DNA of 64,000 nt from Hydrangea macrophylla. Its lineage: Eukaryota; Streptophyta; Magnoliopsida; Cornales; Hydrangeaceae. The notes beneath the pieces are model-generated. The model did not search any database and was not told where the DNA came from. It saw only the letters and a list, made by a program, of their open reading frames with translations. The position numbers and the translations under genes were made by a program. Location: NCBI GenBank assembly GCA_033977485.1, contig CM066988.1:2425501-2489500 (forward strand), given 5' to 3'. Positions 59,314 through 64,000 of this stretch are shown here, piece by piece; within the stretch, counting starts at the first letter, position 1, and each line of letters begins with the position of its first letter.

Positions 59314-59796
59314 ACGTGCGAGCGCATTAGATAAAATTACATGTAAGCAAATTTTACAGATTTAGATTTATAGTATTTAGCCCTAACTTTATAAAAACTT
59401 GTCGTTTGAAAAAAAAACTTGGTAAAAAATTATAATGTGCAACAAATAGGGGCATTGTCTAAGATAGAGTGAGAAACAATCTTTGTATATTCTCTCTCTA
59501 TGGTGTACAATAAAATTTTGTGCAACAAAATTTTGACAATTTTGACAATAAAATAAAATTTGTTAATTTCCTAGTTTGTCAATTTTGACAACCAAACACC
59601 GCTAGATCGGCGAATACCTAATAGGCTTGTTCCTAATAGCCACCCTTAGTGCACATGTTGGTAATATAGAGTAATTTTAAAAGCCACTTGCAACATAATT
59701 AACACTTAAGTGCATATGTATGTTATGTTGTGTTATTTATTTAAATTTTAGTATAATTTTATTATAACTTTGAAAATCGTTCATTTTGTGTTGTAG

Positions 59797-61325
59797 AATC
59801 ACTATATCAATCACATCTAATGAAGATCCTGAAATGGAGCTATCCCATGACCAATTAGAAGAAGCATCATATGTTCAACCAACAGTGGTGGATGATTTGA
59901 ATGGTTCAAATTTTCCAAATAAAAACTTGCAACAGGATTTTGTCAAATCATGTACATATAGTGGTCCTTCTGAACCATGTGAATGGATGATTTTTGATGA
60001 ACTTGAAGATGCTGAGACATGTTATAAGGCATATGCATTGCGGAAAGGTTTCAGTATTAAGAAAAGTCATACACATTTATCACGCAAAGATAAGTCACTA
60101 ATTGGAGTAGAGTATGCTTGTTCAAGGGAAGGACATCGTCATCAAAGTTACTAGAAGATGGACAACATTACTAGGATTGGATGTAAAGTAATGATGGGTT
60201 TGCAAAGAGATAAACAAAATGGATTGTTAGCAAGTTTGTGATAGGGGCATAATCATGACTTATGTTCTCCAAGAAGTACGCGTTTACTTCGTGGACATAG
60301 AAGAATAACATTACCTTAGAAGAATTTTGTTAATGTGCTTAACGAGGCCGATGTTCGTACTACTAAGATAATGTTAGTGTTGAGTCAAGAATATCATAGT
60401 GATTACGATGTCGGTTGTGTAGCAGTTGATATTCAAAACTACTTAGGAAGCAGAAGGAGAAAACTTTTAAAATATGGAGATGCGCAAGGAATGTACAATT
60501 ACTTTACAAGAGTGTCAAGCAAAAATCCAGGCTTCGTTTATGCCATTTAAGTAGACAAAAATAACTATATGGGGAATTGTTTCTGGGCAGAAGCTAGGTC
60601 AAGATTTACATATTAATACTTTAGAGATGTTGTTTTATTTGATGCTACATACTTGACTAATTATTACAACATGCCTTTTGTTCCATTTACTGGGGTCAAC
60701 CACCACCATCAGTCAATCATGTTTGGATGTGCTTTACTTGTGAATGAAACAACATATTCTTACATATGATTATTACAAACTTGGCTTGAGGCCATGCTTA
60801 GATGTGGTCCATCTACAATCATTACAGATGATGACAAAGCCATGGCAAAGACAATTACCCAAGTGTTACCTAATACTACTCATCGTTTGTGTAAGTGGAA
60901 TTTTTTACAGAAGATTCTAGAACACTTGGCTTATGTGTATAACATACCCTTCTTTTTGAGGAAAATTTCACCAATACATTCTTGACACTATCACAATTGT
61001 AGAATTTGAAATGCCATGGAATGAATTGATTTTAAGACATGAGTTAGGGGGAAACAGTTGGCTACAAGATCTACATGCAAGGCGTGAGAAATGGATTCCC
61101 TCTTACTTACGCACAACATTTTGCGTTGGGATGTCAACAACATAAAGAAGTGAGAGTATGAACAAGTTTTTTTTTAAGATTTCATACATTCTAGTACATC
61201 AGCAAGTGACTTTGTCTTTCAATATGAGAAAGCAATGAATGCCATATATCTTAAAGAGAAAGACAACGATGTAAAAATAAAGACTTCTTGTACAATTTTG
61301 AAGACGTGTTATAGAATAGAAGCAG
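59797..61325 (+). pseudogene. FAR1/FRS-type gene relic with MULE-like domain
   Basis: Protein similarity begins after a good splice acceptor (TTTGTGTTGTAG, 59785-59796), so this looks like a downstream exon. The FAR1 DNA-binding region includes CYKAYALRKGFSIKKSHTHL, ACSREGHRH, IGCKVMM and GHNHDL (59990-60260). The MULE transposase-like region includes VVLFDATYLTNYYNMPFVPF (60635-60680), HQSIMFGCALL and TWLEAML, then IITDDDKAMAKTI and THRLCKWNF (60820-60900) and WIPSYLRTTFCVGMSTT with SESMNKFF (61090-61170). FAR1-like proteins are transcription factors derived from Mutator-like transposases. Stops (first at 60152) and frameshifts abound, so it is dead. It could be a host FRS gene or a MULE transposase; the SESMN motif favours FRS. 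Confidence 0.82.
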
Positions 61326-61374
61326 AGGTGTAGACGTGTTATAGAATAGACTTCTTATACAATTTTGAAGACGT
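61282..61374. repeat. Short tandem duplication at the FAR1/plant-mobile-domain boundary
   Basis: GACTTCTTGTACAATTTTGA (61282) recurs as GACTTCTTATACAATTTTGA (61349). AGACGTGTTATAGAATAGA occurs at 61302 and 61332. Similarity to the plant mobile domain begins right after the second GAAGACGT, so the duplication marks the join of two unrelated sequences. Confidence 0.75.
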
Positions 61375-61985
61375 CTTCCTCCGACATCCTTATCCCAATC
61401 GTCCGTGGTCTTCGAGAGATGCAAAGTGCTATCATGCTTGTTCTAGGAGAAACCTTACTGGGTTTGGATCATACACGAAGCACCGGATCGATGTTGCTTT
61501 CAGGGTCACCTTATGTTTTGCAGATCTGGCTTCTCGAGCGTTTAGGCCTCTTTGCTTACCCTCCTACTGGGAGACTGCTTCCCTATGATCACCTGGATGT
61601 TTGTTTCCTCTATTGCATGGTTGAGGGCTGGCTTTCTTGGCTTCAGAACCTGTATCGTGGGGATATTTGCTGGGTGTGCCCTCGATGGACTTACTGCTCT
61701 ATCACTGTGCGGCTTCCCGGACGCCTGGGGGTTTGGTTACCTGGTCTGCATGTCACCACTTTTTACATCCCCGGACGGGTGGTTCGCCAGTTTGGATTGC
61801 TTCAGGATGTCCCAGACACTATTGCGGTTGATTTTTTTAGGAGCTGCGCTCTACGCCCTTATACCATGAGATTATTTGCCGAGGCTTGGTATGACAGAGT
61901 GTCGGGTCCTTTCCGGAGGGTCCCTTCTTCAATTGTTCCCACCGCCGAGTACCTTCTTGAGATTCAGACTTTGGTCAGAAAATAG
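61365..61985 (+). pseudogene. Plant mobile domain (PMD) fragment
   Basis: An open frame of about 206 codons without a proper start (the first codon is TTG, and the first few residues belong to the preceding repeat). It reads LGETLLGLD, SPYVLQIWLLERLGLFAYPP, then LPGLHVTTFYIPGRVVRQFG and FFRSCALRPYTMRLFAEAWY, resembling the C-terminal part of plant mobile domain proteins (MAIN/MAIL family and transposon-borne relatives). GC content is clearly higher than in the FAR1 relic. It lies antisense and downstream of a Tat-type pol (62658-64000, minus), the place where Tat/Ogre elements often carry an extra antisense frame. It is therefore probably retrotransposon cargo, truncated at its N-terminus. 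The domain call is from memory of motifs and is moderate. Confidence 0.55.
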
Positions 61986-62657
61986 CTTCTAGATAAACAA
62001 AAAGGGAAAAACAAGACTCTAAAAACTTCTGACAAATCCTGCTTGACTCTTACTGCGCTTTTTGTGATGTATTTAAATTTTCAAAAAGACTTTTCTTTGT
62101 ATCAGGAAAATGTTTTAATCATGTCAAATCATAGTTTGCACTTCTCCCATCTTTTCAAGTTATGAAAATCTTCCTTTTAATGTCTCTCTTAACTCTTATT
62201 ACTTTGCTTTGAGTTTTGCTCTAGAGTTTTAATCACTCTATACCATGAATCCTCATTTGCTTTCACATAGTACCTATTTTGATAGCCAGTAGATCCAAAA
62301 ACGGGTTTAGGTATTTTCTGGGTTCCTTGGTTTAGCAAACGAAGTTTGCCCCTAGTATAGGGGCTTTGATTCTAGTTCTGGGCAAACGCAAGTTTGCCCC
62401 TAGTTTGGCATAAGGAAACTTAGGACACTAGGTTACATCAAGAGTTGGGTTTTATTTGGACTGAGGGCCTTGTGGGCCCGCCTACTTATCCCCGAGCAGG
62501 TATCAGGTCCGTAGTAGTTCAACTATGGTCAGAAGGGAAGTGCCTTTTAGGCAAGTTTATTTATGTAACCAAACCGGGCAGGTTGCCTATGTATCCCCTA
62601 GCGGGAATCAGGTCAGGCGTAGTTCATCAACTCTGGAGGTTTTGAAACAACAAGGTC
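61986..62657 (-). other. Non-coding spacer of the Tat-type element
   Basis: Between pol and the antisense frame. It has two copies of a GTTTGCCCCTAGT unit (62346 and 62391) and a tandem pair with GAGCAGGTATCAGGTCCGTA and GCGGGAATCAGGTCAGGCGT (about 62490-62530 and 62595-62635). Short tandem repeats after pol are usual in Tat/Ogre elements. A polypurine tract and 3' LTR were not found. Confidence 0.55.
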
Positions 62658-64000
62658 TCAAGCAAAATATTTCTTGAGGCGATCAAGGTTGATTGGTTGT
62701 TTAAACTCAACTCCGTCTAGGTCCATGAGATAGGCATCTCCTTCGGAGTGGAGCGTTTTACTGATATATGGCCCGACCCAGTTGGGTTTGAATTTTCCTC
62801 GTGGGTCATAAATGGGCGCTTTAAGTTCTTTGAGGACCAGGTCACCCTCAGCAAGCTTCCTTGGGCGAACCTTTTTGTTAAAAGCACGAGCTATCCTTTT
62901 CTGATATCCCCAAGTGTGATTTATAGCAGCCAATCTTTTCTCATCTAACAGCATCAATTCCTCATATCTCCCCCACAGCCACTCAAGTTCAGTTACCTCG
63001 CATTCTGCCAAAACTCTCAAAGATGGTATTTCGACTTCAACTGGTAGAACAGCTTCCATCCCGTAGACTAATGAATATGGCGTAGCCCCTGTTAAAGTTC
63101 TTACGGAAGTTCGGTATCCCCATAAAGCAAACAGTAACTTTTCATGCCAATCCCTGTATGTATCTGTCATCTTTCCCTGGATCGCCTTTACATTCTTGTT
63201 TGCAGCTTCTATTGCTCCATTCGTCTGGGGTCTATATGGTGAGGATTGATGGTGGGTAATCCTATACTTCTCTAAGAGTGGGATAACTTCTCCCTGAAAG
63301 TGGCTCCCATGATCAGAAATAAGCTCATTTGGCACCCCGTATCTACAGACTATGTTCTTCTCGATAAAATTTGCCACATCTTTGGTTTTCAGAGTTGCAT
63401 ATGATGTCGCCTCCACCCATTTGGTGAAATAATCTATTGCCACGACTATGTACCGGTGTCCATTTGAAGCTTTTGGGACTACTTCCCCGATGATATCAAT
63501 ACCCCACACAGAGAACAGCCAGGGGGTGGTCATGTTATAAAGTTAGGAAGTGGGGTGTGCATAAGATTTGCATGGATCTGGCATTTATGGCATTTCCTTA
63601 CATATTCACAACAATCCTTATCCAGAGTCGTCCAATAGTATCCCTGCCGAATTATCTTTTTGGCCAACATATGCCCATTCATGTGGGGGCCACAGACTCC
63701 CTCATGTATTTCTTCCATCATTTCTCTTGCTTCTCTTCCATGCAGACATTCCAGGTTATAACCGGTATAGGACTTTTTCCACAATTTTACTGTATAAATC
63801 ACAAACTGAGCTGAAAACCTCCGAATCACCTTCTTATCCTTTTCTGACACCCTTTCAGGGTATTTTTCTTTCTCAATGAACCTCCAAACATCTATATACC
63901 ACGGTGCTTCTGTTTCCTCTTCTCCTTCAATGGCTGTGATTGTCTCGAATGAGGGCCGGGTTCTCTCTTCTATGGACAGAGGAATCATGGTAATTCCTAT
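62658..64000 (-). pseudogene. Tat-type Ty3/gypsy pol: integrase, partial at window edge
   Basis: Two minus-strand frames join near 63530 by a one-base frameshift. The upstream frame (63988-63530, running on past the edge) has EAPWYIDVWRFIEKEKYP and the integrase zinc finger (HGREAREMMEEIHEGVCGPH, then CHKCQIHANL). The downstream frame (63533-62658, 291 codons) is the integrase core with Asp13, Asp74 and Glu109 (GIDIIGEV, LISDHGSHFQ, TNGAIEAANK) and a C-terminal domain ending LDRLKKYFA, with no chromodomain. These signatures and the missing chromodomain fit the non-chromovirus Tat/Ogre lineage. Apart from the frameshift the integrase looks complete. Confidence 0.88.

Larger units (their letters stand above)
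55761..59796. other. Intergenic AT-rich region with MITE remnants
   Basis: About 4 kb without a gene. It contains ATTCCATTCC-type repeats facing each other (56065-56150 and 57560-57700), as in MITE arms or a larger degenerate element. It also holds a fragment with TAAATTCATTTCGCCCC (57743-57830) and one with AATTACACTTACCTC (59140-59215), both of kinds common in plant MITEs, two defined MITEs and two microsatellites. Confidence 0.45.

Noticed and set aside
62445..62948. Plus-strand frames near the Tat-type pol
   Set aside because: One lies in the repeat-containing spacer and the others are antisense to the integrase; neither has a domain.
1..64000. tRNA, rRNA or other structural RNA genes
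   Set aside because: No cloverleaf or rRNA-like sequence was recognised; the TGGTATCAGAGC matches are primer binding sites of LTR elements.

Overview
This window is plant nuclear DNA, almost certainly from a eudicot and perhaps an asterid (an R1/late-blight-type NLR relic is present; the species cannot be told). Spliceosomal introns, plastid-targeted proteins with Arabidopsis-like exon structure, dense dinucleotide microsatellites, MITEs and nested LTR retrotransposons all point this way. Three host genes look intact: an intronless PLS-class PPR gene (2443-3762, +), a five-exon TGD2-like gene for the chloroplast lipid-import MCE protein (4983-9591, -), and a five-exon FKBP13-like gene for a thylakoid-lumen immunophilin (35554-38105, +). 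Three more genes or gene-like relics are broken: an NB-ARC-LRR gene (46632-48106 plus 55165-55760, -), a FAR1/MULE-type gene (about 59797-61325, +) and a plant-mobile-domain reading frame (61365-61985, +).

Layout. 1-2.4 kb: AT-rich repeats and a three-level nest of TIR elements. 2.4-9.6 kb: PPR and TGD2, convergent, with MITEs and microsatellites in the TGD2 introns. 9.6-12.2 kb: MITE cluster and the left half of a fold-back-like element. 12.23-29.58 kb: a decayed Ty3/gypsy chromovirus (TSD TCGTG) that carries a solo LTR in its RT active-site region and a pol-less copia-type TR-GAG element inside its 3' LTR. 29.58-30.1 kb: the right half of the fold-back element. 30.35-32.71 kb: a solo LTR related to the chromovirus. 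34.2-35.0 kb: two MITEs. 35.5-38.1 kb: FKBP13. 38.36-45.00 kb: a minus-strand Ty1/copia element, itself carrying a solo LTR. 46.6-55.8 kb: the NLR relic, split exactly in its GLPLA motif by a young Ty3/gypsy chromovirus (48107-55164, TSD CGGTA). 55.8-59.8 kb: MITEs and AT-rich DNA. 59.8-64 kb: FAR1-like relic, plant-mobile-domain frame, and a minus-strand Tat-type Ty3/gypsy pol running off the right edge.

The most interesting item is the young chromovirus. Its gag-protease and RT-integrase frames are free of stops but separated by a 99-nt segment (50806-50904) with GT...AG ends. Removing it would restore the usual protease-RT junction in frame, while keeping it ends translation inside the segment. 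This suggests a splicing switch between Gag-PR and Gag-Pol. The same element has a 691-bp duplication of the pol end plus LTR start that looks like template switching. A second theme is that LTRs of five separate elements carry clusters of TCGA-centred palindromes. Most insertions were delimited by reading both termini and the target-site duplications directly from the sequence.
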